A DNA stretch of 43,142 bases from Bacteroidota bacterium (GCA_022710185.1 JAKLHK010000025.1:1-43142), one strand, 5' to 3'. Counted from the stretch's first letter, positions 1 to 9,794 are shown. The notes: generated by a model from the sequence alone, not told the origin. A program made the numbers and translations.

Positions 1-3000
1 TACAGCCAGGCTGTAGTGCACAGTGGCCCCGGGGAACACACCTGGTACTGCAGGCTGTCCTCGCCTACAAAGCCCAATGCGGGCAGATAGGTGTAGGTTC
101 CATTGGCATTCAGGGTGAAGGAGGTGGCGTGCAGCGGCGCGGTCACCGGGGTGGTGGTAAAGGTGAGGGCGTCACCGTCCACGTCGTAATCGTTGGGGGA
201 CACATCTCCCGTCACGGCTATATTAACAAAGGTGTTGTTGTAGTCGTTCAGGGCCACCGGCGGATCGTTCACCGGGGTCACGGTAACGGTCAGGTTGGCC
301 TGGTTGGACGTGTTGCCGTCGTTGTCGTTGATGGTGTAGGGTATCACTGCCACTCCGCTCCAGTTGGGCAACGGGGTGAAGGTGACATCGGCATTGGCAT
401 CCACAGTCCACAGGTTGCCATAGGTATCGGTGAAGGAGGTCTGCTGACCGGGGGTAGAAGGATCCAGATCGACCGTAGAGGTCACAATGGTCCCATCTAC
501 ATCATAGTCATCATCGTTGATGCTGAAGGTCACCGGGGTGTCCTCAAGCGTTGTTGCCGAATCCTGGTTGGCCACAGGGTAATCGATCACTGCAAGCACG
601 GTGATGAACACGGTGTCGTAAACGCATTCTATCCCGGGGATGCCGGCATCGCAAACCTGGGTCACGGCGGTGTCCAAACCTGTCCAGTTCAGATCTGGCG
701 TATAGGTGTAACTACCATTGGCAGCCCAGACAAATGTTCCGTTATTCACGTCATTGATGAGTGCAGCTACTGTTAATGCCGTTCCATCCGGATCGTAATC
801 CCCGGCATCGGTGATGTCACCTGTAGCCTGGGTATCCTCATTGATGGTATGGTAGTCATTATCTACGATCGGCGGATCATTGATCCCAAGTACCGTAAGA
901 TATACCGTTGCTGTATCGCAGGCGGTGTAGAAGTTGTAATCACATACCACATATACAAACTGATCCGGGCCATTGTAATTGGCTGTCGGGTTGTATGTGA
1001 AGGCGCCGGTTGATGTGTTGAAGCTGCTCAGGCTGCCGTTCGACGGACCGCTGACCAGGGTATAGGTAATCTGGGGATCGCCTTCGGCATCGTAATCGTT
1101 GTCCGATACATTACCGCTCACCGGGGTCTCCTCAAAGGTCAGGTAGGCATCGTCCACTGCATCGGTGGTATTGCCTACCCAGGAAGGAGCAATGTAAATG
1201 GTAACGATAGTGGTATCGCAAAGCGGTTCGGCATCGCAGATGCTGTAATAGAAGTGGTCGTCACCGGTAAATCCGGCATCGGGTACATAGGTGAAGGATC
1301 CATCGGCATTGAGCGTCAAGGTCCCATGGTCCACATCGGACACCAGGGTGACACTGGTAGATATGTCATCTCCATCAGGATCATAGTCATTCGGTAGTAC
1401 TTCACCCAGAATGGTCTGTCCTTCCTTGCCTTCATAGGCATCGGCGTTGGCCACCGGAGGATTGTTGCCCGTCACGTCATGGTCCACTATGGTAATGTAG
1501 ACCCAGGCCGTATCACACAACCCGTCTTCGTCACATACCTCATACTGCAGGCTGTCGGCGCCGGTATATCCGTTGTTGGGGGTATAGGTGTATGAACCAT
1601 CAGCAGCCAGGCTCACACTGCCGTTCACCGGAAGGGTCACCGGGCTGGTACTCACCGTCAGATGGTCCCCGTCGAGGTCATAGTCATTGGGTGTTACATC
1701 CCCGTCTACCGGGGTGTTAATGGTGGTGGCGTTGATGTCACTGATCGCCACCGGGCCCTGGGGCAATACCATCAGGTAGACAGTAGCCGTGTCGCAGGCG
1801 GTGGGACTGCCATCGTCGCATACAACATACACGAACTGATCCGGTCCGGTGTATCCGGCATCCGGACTATAAGTGAACGCTCCGCTCACACTATTGAAGG
1901 CCGTCAGGCTTCCATCGGAAGGACCGCTGATCACGGTGAAGGAGTTCTGGTTGTCACCTTCAGCGTCGTAATCATTCAGTGAGATATTTTTGCTGATGGC
2001 CACATTCTTTGTGGTAGCATATACATCATCTGCGGCATCGGTGGTGTTCTGGCCAGCATTGGGCTCAATCGTGATGGTCACGATGGTGGTATCGCACAGG
2101 CTGGGGACACCGTCGTCGCAAATCTCATAGCGGAAGAAATCTTCACCAGTGAAGCCGGGATCCGGGGTGTAGGTAAAGGTGCCATTGGCGTTCAACACGA
2201 GGGTTCCGTTGTCAACATCCTTAAGCGGTGTGGTGTTCAGGATGATGTTGTCCTTATCCGGATCATAATCGTTGGTGAGAATTTGGCCATAGACCGGGGT
2301 ATCCTCAACGCCTTCATAGGCATCTTCATTGGCTACCGGCGGGCGGTTGCCTCCGTCCGGAGGACCAATCACGGTGAGGTAGAGCCAGGCGGTGGTGCAG
2401 AGCGGACCCGGGTCACAAACCTGGTATTCCAGACTATCCTCTCCCGTAAACCCAAGGTCCGGGGTATAGATGTACGATCCATCGGCGAAGAGCGTAATGT
2501 TGCCGTTCACAGGTGGCGTCACCGGGGTGGTGGTGAAGGTCAAGGGGTCCCCCTCTACATCGTAATCGTTGGGGGAAACATCACCAAGAACCGGGGTATT
2601 AATAAATGTGTTGTTTATGTCGTTGATGGCTACGGGCGGGTCGTTCACCCCAATCACCGTCACGGTGAGGTTGGCCTGGTTGGAGGTGGCCCCGTCATTG
2701 TCGTTGACGGTATAGGGAATTACAGTAACACCATTCCAGTTGGGGGCAGGCACGAAATCGACCAGCCCGGCATTCAGGGTGAAGGTGTTCCCGTAGGTGT
2801 CGGTGTAGCTGGTCTGCTGTCCCGGGGTCACGGGATCCAGATCGATAGTCGAATTGACCACGCTGCCATCGATATCGTAATCATCCAATGCAATGTTCCA
2901 GCTCAGGTAGGGGGTATCCTCATTGGTGGTCGCGGAATCCTGGCGGGCTACCGGAGGATCGTTCACATCAACCACGGTTACCGTAAGGTTGGCCTGGTTG

Positions 3001-3600
3001 GAGGTGGCCCCGTCATTGTCGTTGATGGTGTAGGGGATAGTCGTTACCCCGTTCCAGTTGAGGGCCGGGACAAAGTCGATCAGCCCCCCGGCATCCAGGG
3101 TGAAGGTATTCCCGTTCACGTCAACAAACGAGGTCTGCTGGCCCAGGGTAGCGGGATCCAGGTCGATGGTCAGGGGCACTATGGTGCCGTCCACATCGTA
3201 ATCGTCCAGCGCGATGTTCCAGTTCAGGTAAGGGGTGTCCTCATTGGTGGTGGCTGAATCCTGCTCCGCAATGGGAGGATCGTTCACGTCGAGTACCGTA
3301 ACGGTCAGGTTGGCCACGTTGGAGGTAGCCCCTTCGTTATCGTTGATGGTGTATGTGATCGTGGTTACCCCAAACCAGTTGAGGGCCGGCACAAAGTCAA
3401 TCAGCCCCCCGGCATCCAGGGTGAAGCTATTTCCGTTGCCATCAATAAAGGTAGTCTGCTGTCCCGGGGTCACGGGATCCAGGTCGATGCTGGAAGGAAC
3501 GGTATCCCCATCGGCATCATAGTCGTCGGCAGCAATATCCCAGTTCAGATAGGGGGTGTCCTCGTTGGTGGTGGCAGAATCCTCATCGGCAACCGGGGGA
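1..3600 (-). repeat. Coding tandem repeat array with higher-order A-B-C period
   Basis: Repeat units of about 275-318 bp inside the giant gene. Boundaries, seen as NDPP-type linkers, fall near 3590, 3270, 2952, 2635, 2337, 2050, 1752, 1455, 1180, 870, 575 and 258. Three adjacent units between 3600 and 2635 are very similar (DLDPxTPGQQTS type). Types A, B and C at 2635/2337/2050 recur at 1752/1455/1180, about 880 bp on, and a D-A pair recurs at 575/258. Confidence 0.8.
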
Positions 3601-6600
3601 ACATTCACGTTCTGCACGGTGATGGTAACCAGGGCGGTATCGCAAAGGCCGGTGGCATCGCAAACCTGGTAGATAAACTGGTCAATGCCATTGAATGCCG
3701 GATCAGGGGTATAGTAGATCCAGCCGGTGTCGCTCAGTACAATGGTCCCGTTGGCAGGCCCGGTGCACACCCCGCACAGGGTGTCGATGGTGGTGATGTC
3801 CAGGTTGCCGTCCGGGTCACTGTCGTTGGCATCCACCTCAATATTCACGGCTACGTTCTCCAGCGTGGTTTCCTGATCAGGATCAGCAACTGGCGGACGG
3901 GGAGCATAATAAACAATGGCGGTATCACTGTCCGTTGGCACTTCATTGCCATCCTCATCTATGGCGAACTCGGCCCGGGCCAGGTTGATCGTGGAATCGA
4001 GATTATAGGTGGTCACCGTAAAGCTCACGTCAACCACGGTGTCTTCCCCAACGGCCAGAGGGCCAAGCTGTGCCCAGTAGGCCAGGCCTCCGGAGGCGCT
4101 GGTAGCCGGAGCTGGGGTTGCTCCCGTGTAGGTAAGTTTGGTTCCGAATTGGTCAGAAAGCGGCAAGGTCACAATATCTGTATTCCCGGTGTTCTGGATG
4201 CGGATGCGGAAGGTCACGGTTTCCCCGTAATGCGCGGTATCGCCAGCAGGGCTGAGCAAGGACTTGGTCACGGTAACCTCCGGATCACTGGTGTACACGG
4301 TGGCCGTATCCGGCCCATCGCTCACCGCGCCGGTGACTTTTGCCCAGTTCTCGGCCGGGTCACAGGCTCCGCTTACGGTGAAATAAACAAAGAGGTCGTA
4401 GCTGTTGCCCTGGGCGATCAGCGGAAGATTGCTGTTCCAGTTGAGCACCGGGGAGACACTGGTGCTGGGGGCCAGGCTGGCCGAGTCGAAGGTGAGGCAC
4501 ACATTATTAAATGTGTCCGTCACGCTGATGCTGCCGGCCGTAATGTCTGCATTCCCGGTATTGGACAGGCGGATGCGGAAGACGACCTGGTCGCCCATCA
4601 TGGCACTGTCATTGGCAGGGGTGAATACGGATTTGGTGATGGCGATGGCCGGAACGCCGGCGGGCGTAGTCACGTCATCCTGGCAGAGATCGGTGGCATC
4701 GTCGTTGTCCACATAATCTGCATAAATGATGTCCCCGGTAGAGAGTTCCACATTGCCATTGGCGGTTACGATCGCCGCACCGGAGCTGGTGATGGAAGCC
4801 CGGAATATCCCGGTATTGGCCCCGGTTTCGGTGAGGGTCACATCTTCATCATCCCCGTTCAGGGTGGTAATAGTCACGGTCACATTGTCGGCACCGGCAG
4901 TCTCATCTTCATCGGAGTCCACCAGTTCGATGTAGAGCACATCGCCGATGGCATAGGAACCGGCCGGGATGGTGTAGGTGTTGGAAGTGAAGAAGTCGAG
5001 CTGGCAGGGGGTACCCAGGTCAAGGAAGCCCACGCTCAGGTTGGTCGAAGCGGTGTCGGCCACATCGTCCTCATAGCCTTCTTCGGCGATGCCCCGGAAG
5101 TTCCAGGTGCCCTGGACCGGACTGAGAGTAAGGGGGTATTCATAGATCTTCTGGCAACCGGAGCTGTCCACGGCATAGGATGTGCCCAGGTCATAGTTGT
5201 TGCTGCTGGGGGTGGGGTCGGTGATCCTGAGGTTGAGGTTGGTAATATCGCGGGTGCCGAAGGGATCGCTCACATAGGCCCGCACATATACGGTCTGTCC
5301 GTTCACGGCCCCAACAATAGCGGTACCTGCCGGGTAGGCGGCGTCATACACCTGGAAGCTGTCGATACGGACAACGGTGGTCGTGGGAATATTGACCTTG
5401 GTGGGTGCGGTCTGGCTGTCATAGTCGATGGTGAAGCTGGCGTCGGCGTCGGCTGTGGTGAAGTCGAAACGCAGGGCCGTGCTGGCCGGGATAGAGGTCA
5501 CCAGGGCAGTGCCGTTCATGCTCAGCATGCCCCCGGCATACGAAGTGCCGGTGAGGTTGGCTACGGTAATCGTGCTGCCATACTCCAGGGTGGCGGTCAT
5601 GTCGGCAGGGGTAACCGTGCCTGACACCGAACCGAGGTAGAGCTCGGCGGTCACCAGGCCGGAGGCCGGGATGTCCAGGGCGGCGCAGGTGGCCGGGCTC
5701 TGGGTGAAGGTGACGGTGGAGATAGCTGGCGCCCTCTTTAGGGCAACACCGATTTGAGCATATCCATCAGGGGTAGTCTCATTCCAGGATCTTATAGTCG
5801 ACACACCAGATGCTATGATCCAACTGCCTGCTCCAGTGATGTCGTTAGAACCGTTCTGACTACTGTTCCATATCTCTGTTCCCGCATCTACAGACAGGCC
5901 CGCATTATTCGTGTTCTGTGCAATAACATCAATTACGAGATCTCCAGTAACCGAGGTTACGACAACTGCGGGATCATCTGAACTATTTCCTCCATCTGTG
6001 GCTACAGGACCAAATGGAGTTGTCGGATTCACATTATCATAGAGCGCGGCATTGGCAACTGCTGATAGAACAGTGTTATTCCAGTTGATGATCACATTGG
6101 TATTGACATCTGGAGGGTTGGTTAGATACCAAAGTTCAGCAACAGGATCATCACCGTCAACATACCGATATCTCTGCAGTTGGGCCAGGTTTTCCCCATC
6201 GAATGTTACAGTACTAACCGAACGATTATTATCAGGATCATTATAGGAAATCCCGACAATGAGTATCCGGTTACTGATTGAATCGGAGTTGTTAAGTGCC
6301 ACGTTCAAGCTTGAACTACTGGTATTGAATCCGTTCGTGTTATCGCGCAAATAAGTAGTAGAGGCGCTTGAATTTGACAGGGTAACCGTGGAAGCTGTCG
6401 AATTGTCTGAAGTCGCCACCGGGTCCACACGGTCCATCCCGAGGGTACCGCTCATATACAGCGGCTTGGTCTCAGAGGGAAGGGTGATGTCGGCATGGTC
6501 CAGGCAGATTTCCCCGTACACCGGATCGGTATACTTGGCTTCCACATTGTCCCCGGCGAGGGCGGCGAGTATGCCGTCCTCCTGGCTCAGGCCTGTGGAG

Positions 6601-8726
6601 GTGGAGGCAGAAACGCATCCCGTAAATGAGCCGGTATTCACTCCGGTCTCCAGAATCCATACGGTCTCCTTGTCATTGGTGGAGGGATTGGAGAAGACCA
6701 CCCTCAGCGAATCGATCGCCGCGGGATTTCCGTTACGGTCGTCATCATCCACCGTCACACAAACGGGACTGTTGGTTTCGAAAGCCGGATCCATGGTCAT
6801 GGCGCAGGGATCCGAATTGTTGTTGATGTTGATTTCCAGAAACACTGGAATGGTATCCCCATCATTGTTCTCGAGTACCACATAGTTCCCTATGGTCCCC
6901 ACTCCCGTCACCCGATATTGATAAGATATGGTGTCTACAGTCCGGGTAGGGATGGTGCCGAAAGCATAACTGCCTTCGTCCAGGGGGAAGGCAGTATTGG
7001 GAAGGATGTCATCGGGCACGGTGACCCCGTTCCTATCGGTGGAACCGGGGACATAGACTACTGCAGGGCTGGTCCCGACCACGGTATCCTTGATCACGAT
7101 ATTGGGCACCGGATTGAGCCTCAGGTTTTTGATAATGACGTAATACTGGATCGTATCCCCGATGTCAAAGAGCCCGTTGCCCCCTACGTCCGTGCCGTGG
7201 AGCTGGGCCCATTTCAGAATTTCAAGGTCGCGCACCGGGGGGTTGGTATAGCCCATGTCCAGGAAGGGATTGGCAGGGCCGGCCACGCTGGGGTCCTCTC
7301 CCCAGGCGGCGGCGAGCAGCACCCCATCCACGGTATAGGCGGTCATGGCGGTCTGGTCCTTGTCAGGATCATAAACGGTCTGCGACTGGTAGGGCAGCAT
7401 GTGGTAGCTCACATCGTACTTGAAACCGGTGGGCCCGGTATAGGCTCCGGTAGTGTTGAGGTCACCGTCATAGTCCACATACACTATAGTCTCATCCTGC
7501 ACGGCGATCCACAGCGGGCTGCCATTGGCCGAAAGGTCCGTAGAACCGGGGCCCCAGCCCACGATGACCTTGGTGGTGAGGTAGTCTTCGGGCAGCAGGG
7601 CCATTCCCCAGTCCTGTACATTGCCCCCGCTGGTACTGGTGGGCTGGTCCACACACACTACAGGAATGAAATCCTGGGTGCTGGTGAACTGTGCCCCACT
7701 GTTGAGCGGCATGGTGAAGCGATAACTGCTTTTGGCCGGGATGCTGGGCGTGACCCCGGATCCGGAAAGGGTAGTGTAGTTTACCGTAATGGCTGAGGCA
7801 TTCGGATTGAACAGGTAGGCTACCGCTGGCTTGGCCGTGGTTCGCGTGCTGACCGGATTGAAGAAGGTATTTCCCCAGTTCGACTCGGGATAAAGGGTGA
7901 ACCAGCGGTTCTCGTAATTGTTTCCGATATCCCCGCTGAGCAGGTTAACGGCGATGTCCTTGGTACTGGTGATCCTTGCTCCCTGGCTGATATAATTGGT
8001 GCCCTGCAGCATGACCACTTCTCCCTCATCCATGGGATAGGTGAAATCCACCACCCCATTGGCATCGCGATCGACGGATACTACGTTGCCGTCATAGGCC
8101 GAAACAATAAACAGGGCGCTATGCTCAAAGCTCTGATAGGAGTTGGGAGTGTTGTAGCCAACCGGGGCAATGAAACTCCGGCAGTATTGGCTGGTGTCGA
8201 ACATCTCTACGGCACCGGCCAGCACTGAGCCCGGGGTGGGGCACCAGGCGGCACGGGTAACCATGAGCACCTCGTTCGAGGCGATCTTGTCCCGCCCATC
8301 ATAAAAGATGACCCCCGGGTTGCGAGGCAGGGTTACCAGATTGGTGAGGTTGATGATGTCACCCGACATGATCTTGTCCTGGGCATATCCCGGAGGCATG
8401 CCGTTCCCCGGGTTGTTGTCTCCCCATACAACAGTAGTGGTCTGCACCGGGGTAGCTGTGCTGGCCTCGTAACCGTCTTCCCAGTGGTCATAAACGATCA
8501 CCGTATTGTCCACCGCCGCAACGATGGAGACCACCGTCTGCACACTGGCGCTGGTCGTGGCGTACGAATTGAAATACGTCCGCAGTTCCGTCTCGGGCAT
8601 GGGCACATAAAAGACCCTGTCCTGCTGGGCGCTCAACGTACCGAGGGTGGCAACCAACATGCTGAGCATGCTCAGGCCGTTGATGAATGCGCTGCTTTTC
8701 CGGAGATGGGTAGAAATCTTCTTCAT
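1..8726 (-). CDS. Giant secreted repeat protein (cadherin/Ig-like tandem repeats), 3' end outside window
   Basis: The frame starts at the ATG at 8726 (MKKISTHLRKSS) and stays open to base 1, so over 2,900 residues are present and the C-terminus, where a T9SS sorting domain would be expected, is missing. Residues 1-34 look like a signal peptide ending near LGTLSAQ. Residues about 35-490 form a large beta-rich N-terminal region resembling the IgGFc-binding/adhesin type (uncertain). Then come a DUF11-like domain (about 510-610), a domain with an 'ETGVNTGSFTG' motif (about 620-740), a domain of different base composition (about 770-1010), a second 'TETGANTGIF' domain (about 1240-1340) and two DUF11-like domains (about 1350-1600). 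From about residue 1610 to the window edge there are about 12 repeats of 90-106 residues with NDPPVA, EDTP and acidic NDYDxDGD motifs, typical of cadherin-like/Big_9 'tandem-95' repeats that often bind calcium. Likely role: cell-surface adhesin or stalk protein. The function is inferred from architecture only. Confidence 0.88.
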   Translation of the reverse strand, partial: MKKISTHLRKSSAFINGLSMLSMLVATLGTLSAQQDRVFYVPMPETELRTYFNSYATTSASVQTVVSIVAAVDNTVIVYDHWEDGYEASTATPVQTTTVVWGDNNPGNGMPPGYAQDKIMSGDIINLTNLVTLPRNPGVIFYDGRDKIASNEVLMVTRAAWCPTPGSVLAGAVEMFDTSQYCRSFIAPVGYNTPNSYQSFEHSALFIVSAYDGNVVSVDRDANGVVDFTYPMDEGEVVMLQGTNYISQGARITSTKDIAVNLLSGDIGNNYENRWFTLYPESNWGNTFFNPVSTRTTAKPAVAYLFNPNASAITVNYTTLSGSGVTPSIPAKSSYRFTMPLNSGAQFTSTQDFIPVVCVDQPTSTSGGNVQDWGMALLPEDYLTTKVIVGWGPGSTDLSANGSPLWIAVQDETIVYVDYDGDLNTTGAYTGPTGFKYDVSYHMLPYQSQTVYDPDKDQTAMTAYTVDGVLLAAAWGEDPSVAGPANPFLDMGYTNPPVRDLEILKWAQLHGTDVGGNGLFDIGDTIQYYVIIKNLRLNPVPNIVIKDTVVGTSPAVVYVPGSTDRNGVTVPDDILPNTAFPLDEGSYAFGTIPTRTVDTISYQYRVTGVGTIGNYVVLENNDGDTIPVFLEININNNSDPCAMTMDPAFETNSPVCVTVDDDDRNGNPAAIDSLRVVFSNPSTNDKETVWILETGVNTGSFTGCVSASTSTGLSQEDGILAALAGDNVEAKYTDPVYGEICLDHADITLPSETKPLYMSGTLGMDRVDPVATSDNSTASTVTLSNSSASTTYLRDNTNGFNTSSSSLNVALNNSDSISNRILIVGISYNDPDNNRSVSTVTFDGENLAQLQRYRYVDGDDPVAELWYLTNPPDVNTNVIINWNNTVLSAVANAALYDNVNPTTPFGPVATDGGNSSDDPAVVVTSVTGDLVIDVIAQNTNNAGLSVDAGTEIWNSSQNGSNDITGAGSWIIASGVSTIRSWNETTPDGYAQIGVALKRAPAISTVTFTQSPATCAALDIPASGLVTAELYLGSVSGTVTPADMTATLEYGSTITVANLTGTSYAGGMLSMNGTALVTSIPASTALRFDFTTADADASFTIDYDSQTAPTKVNIPTTTVVRIDSFQVYDAAYPAGTAIVGAVNGQTVYVRAYVSDPFGTRDITNLNLRITDPTPSSNNYDLGTSYAVDSSGCQKIYEYPLTLSPVQGTWNFRGIAEEGYEDDVADTASTNLSVGFLDLGTPCQLDFFTSNTYTIPAGSYAIGDVLYIELVDSDEDETAGADNVTVTITTLNGDDEDVTLTETGANTGIFRASITSSGAAIVTANGNVELSTGDIIYADYVDNDDATDLCQDDVTTPAGVPAIAITKSVFTPANDSAMMGDQVVFRIRLSNTGNADITAGSISVTDTFNNVCLTFDSASLAPSTSVSPVLNWNSNLPLIAQGNSYDLFVYFTVSGACDPAENWAKVTGAVSDGPDTATVYTSDPEVTVTKSLLSPAGDTAHYGETVTFRIRIQNTGNTDIVTLPLSDQFGTKLTYTGATPAPATSASGGLAYWAQLGPLAVGEDTVVDVSFTVTTYNLDSTINLARAEFAIDEDGNEVPTDSDTAIVYYAPRPPVADPDQETTLENVAVNIEVDANDSDPDGNLDITTIDTLCGVCTGPANGTIVLSDTGWIYYTPDPAFNGIDQFIYQVCDATGLCDTALVTITVQNVNVPPVADEDSATTNEDTPYLNWDIAADDYDADGDTVPSSIDLDPVTPGQQTTFIDGNGNSFTLDAGGLIDFVPALNWFGVTTITYTINDNEGATSNVANLTVTVLDVNDPPIAEQDSATTNEDTPYLNWNIALDDYDVDGTIVPLTIDLDPATLGQQTSFVDVNGNTFTLDAGGLIDFVPALNWNGVTTIPYTINDNDGATSNQANLTVTVVDVNDPPVARQDSATTNEDTPYLSWNIALDDYDIDGSVVNSTIDLDPVTPGQQTSYTDTYGNTFTLNAGLVDFVPAPNWNGVTVIPYTVNDNDGATSNQANLTVTVIGVNDPPVAINDINNTFINTPVLGDVSPNDYDVEGDPLTFTTTPVTPPVNGNITLFADGSYIYTPDLGFTGEDSLEYQVCDPGPLCTTAWLYLTVIGPPDGGNRPPVANEDAYEGVEDTPVYGQILTNDYDPDKDNIILNTTPLKDVDNGTLVLNANGTFTYTPDPGFTGEDFFRYEICDDGVPSLCDTTIVTITIEPNAGQNTTDAADDVYATTKNVAISKNISLNDYDAEGDNQNSFTVISGPSDGSLTAFNSVSGAFTYSPDAGYTGPDQFVYVVCDDGSPTACDTATVYLMVLPQGPVAISDINATTINTPVDGDVTPNDYDLDGDHLTVSTSPVTLPVNGSVSLAADGSYTYTPNNGYTGADSLQYEVCDEDGLCDTAWVYITIVDHDVTGNNPPVANADAYEGKEGQTILGEVLPNDYDPDGDDISTSVTLVSDVDHGTLTLNADGSFTYVPDAGFTGDDHFYYSICDAEPLCDTTIVTIYIAPSWVGNTTDAVDDAYLTFEETPVSGNVSDNDYDAEGDPQITYTLVSGPSNGSLSSFNTSTGAFTYNPTANYNGPDQFVYVVCDYNFYTACDTATVYLTVLGINDPPIVDNDYHTINEDTQATGDITDAGDYDPDGTALTVAALINDVNNGTFVWAANGSYTYTPDLNWTGLDTAVTQVCDAGIPGIECVYDTVFITVLAVIDYPVANQDSATTLEDTPVTFSINDDDYDVDGTIVTSTVDLDPSTPGQQTSFTDTYGNLWTVDANADVTFTPLPNWSGVAVIPYTINDNDGNTSNQANLTVTVTPVNDPPVALNDYNNTFVNIAVTGDVSPNDYDVDGDALTFTTTPVTAPLHATSFTLNANGTYTYLPALGFVGEDSLQYQVCSPGPLCTTAWL

Positions 8727-9126
8727 ATGGGGAATGTTGCTGGTTACTGACAGAGTGTTGACGTCCTATGGGTTACCTTTCGCTCAATTCGCGTATTATA
8801 CTGTGTTACGGATGAAATGTTACAAAGGGGCAATGCAGGCACACCCCAGTGGGGCTCCTGCGCGGGTGCAATTATGAAGCCAAAGCAGGCCAGGCCGGCT
8901 TGATTCATTCGATGTGTGCTTCTTTTGCGTTCAGGCTCAATAACTTGGGATTGCTGCGTCTGGTGTAGCCCGCACGCAGCACGAGTTGTCCTTTTTCCCA
9001 AGATTGAAATTCAAGACTAATTTAGGGAATTATTAGGCGTTCAGGTATTTTTCTTCCGGATATTTAACAGGGAATTAACAATCTCCCGCATTTCATGCAT
9101 TGCAGTTCTCCTCTGCAAAGAAATTC
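8727..9126. other. Intergenic region with hairpins, no gene recognised
   Basis: About 440 bases lie between the giant gene and the tRNA-Gly. I see no credible coding sequence. Two structures stand out: a nested hairpin at 8835-8861 (GCAGG/CCTGC around CCCC-agt-GGGG) and a perfect 8-bp stem TGCTGCGT (8952-8959) with ACGCAGCA (8974-8981). Both would lie in the leader or promoter region of the giant gene. No TAnnTTTG element is found here on the minus strand, so its promoter is not identified. Confidence 0.4.
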
Positions 9127-9157
9127 TTGACACGTATCCGCGGAACACCTAATTTTG
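9127..9157 (+). promoter_or_regulatory. Bacteroidota-type promoter of tRNA-Gly
   Basis: TTGACA at 9127-9132 (its TTG is the -33 element) and TAATTTTG at 9150-9157, a perfect TAnnTTTG -7 element. The spacer between TTG and TA is 20 bp, as known for the Bacteroidota primary sigma factor. It sits 10 bp before the tRNA. Confidence 0.75.
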
Positions 9158-9167
9158 CCCCCCATAT

Positions 9168-9240
9168 GCGGGAGTAGCTCAGTCGGTAGAGCATCAGCTT
9201 CCCAAGCTGAGGGTCGCGGGTTCGAGCCCCGTTTCCCGCT
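9168..9240 (+). tRNA. tRNA-Gly (anticodon CCC)
   Basis: Full cloverleaf: acceptor GCGGGAG pairs with TTCCCGC (one G-T pair), anticodon stem CAGCT/AGCTG with loop TTCCCAA, T arm GCGGG-TTCGAGC-CCCGT. The discriminator is T and CCA is not encoded. Confidence 0.95.
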
Positions 9241-9245
9241 CAAAA

Positions 9246-9309
9246 CAGTTTGGAGTTTGGAGGATGAGTGTAGAGGAAAACAGCTGCACTTTCACCAAAC
9301 TCCAAATTG
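9246..9309. repeat. Heptamer repeats forming an inverted repeat between tRNA-Gly and tRNA-Ser
   Basis: Two GTTTGGA heptamers at 9248-9261 face CCAAACT and CCAAATT at 9295-9308. The arms CAGTTTGGAGTTTGG (9246-9260) and CCAAACTCCAAATTG (9295-9309) pair at 14 of 15 positions around a 34-nt loop. It could act as a terminator or processing hairpin after tRNA-Gly, although no T-tract follows directly. Confidence 0.55.
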
Positions 9310-9369
9310 TTTTCCCTTCACACTCCTCTTCAAACTCAACCCCATCTTCCTCCCTCTCCCATTTTTTAT

Positions 9370-9401
9370 TTGGTTCTTAAACCAAAAAAAATGTACTTTT
9401 G
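9370..9401 (+). promoter_or_regulatory. Bacteroidota-type promoter of tRNA-Ser/tRNA-Pro
   Basis: TTG at 9370-9372 and TACTTTTG at 9394-9401 (perfect TAnnTTTG), with a 21-bp spacer. It ends 11 bp before tRNA-Ser. The Ser and Pro tRNAs lie 15 nt apart and are probably co-transcribed from here. Confidence 0.7.
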
Positions 9402-9412
9402 CGCTCCCATCA

Positions 9413-9499
9413 GGTGAGGTGGGAGAGTGGCTTAATCCAGCAGTTTGCTAAACTGCCGTACTCGAAAGGGTACCGGGGGTTCGAATCCCCCCCTCACCG
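9413..9499 (+). tRNA. tRNA-Ser (anticodon GCT)
   Basis: 87-nt class II tRNA with a long variable arm (GTACTCGAAAGGGTAC). Acceptor GGTGAGG pairs with CCTCACC. Anticodon stem GCAGT/ACTGC with loop TTGCTAA. The discriminator is G, as expected for serine. Confidence 0.95.
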
Positions 9500-9514
9500 C
9501 AAGCTCTTTGCAAA

Positions 9515-9589
9515 CGGGGTATAGCGTAGTCCGGTTAGCGCGCCTGCTTTGGGAGCAGGAGGTCGTAAGTTCGAATCTTACTACCCCGA
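9515..9589 (+). tRNA. tRNA-Pro (anticodon TGG)
   Basis: Acceptor CGGGGTA/TACCCCG, anticodon stem CCTGC/GCAGG with loop TTTGGGA, T arm GTAAG-TTCGAAT-CTTAC, discriminator A. CCA is not encoded. Confidence 0.95.
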
Positions 9590-9597
9590 CAGGTCCG

Positions 9598-9656
9598 CAG
9601 GCCGGTATGATGCCCCAGTCCCCCCGGACAGGCTTGTGCCGGCCTGACTGATTTTT
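9598..9656 (+). terminator. Probable terminator after tRNA-Pro
   Basis: Outer stem CAGGCCGG (9598-9605) with CCGGCCTG (9639-9646), enclosing a smaller GTCC-cccc-GGAC hairpin, followed after a few bases by TTTTT (9652-9656). It starts 9 nt after the tRNA. Confidence 0.55.
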
Positions 9657-9786
9657 GATGGTTGATGGTTGATTTGTCATATGGATGGTTGATTTATCAT
9701 AACGAATGATGGGTCAGTATTATCCCACTCCCATCACCCTGAAAAATGAAGAATCAATATCAGAAGTGAACCATCACCCATCAACC
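9655..9786. repeat. Heptamer repeats in inverted arrangement upstream of tRNA-Arg
   Basis: Left arm: TTGATGG, TTGATGG, TTGATTT at 9655-9675, with another TTGATTT at 9689-9695. Right arm: GTGAACC, ATCACCC, ATCAACC at 9766-9786, complementary to the left units (CCATCAAC against GTTGATGG). No gene or TAnnTTTG promoter is seen between the arms. Confidence 0.6.
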
Positions 9787-9794
9787 ATCGTCCT

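Noticed and set aside
2283..5624. Long plus-strand open frames (2283-3257, 4149-5624 and others) opposite the giant gene
   Set aside because: They are antisense to a continuous repeat-protein frame with clear domain motifs; their Gly/Val/His-rich content mirrors the codons of the real strand.
9155..9680. Short open frames on both strands across the tRNA cluster (e.g. VRGGFEPP, GSNPPLTA)
   Set aside because: They are translations of tRNA sequence and its complement, a known annotation artefact.
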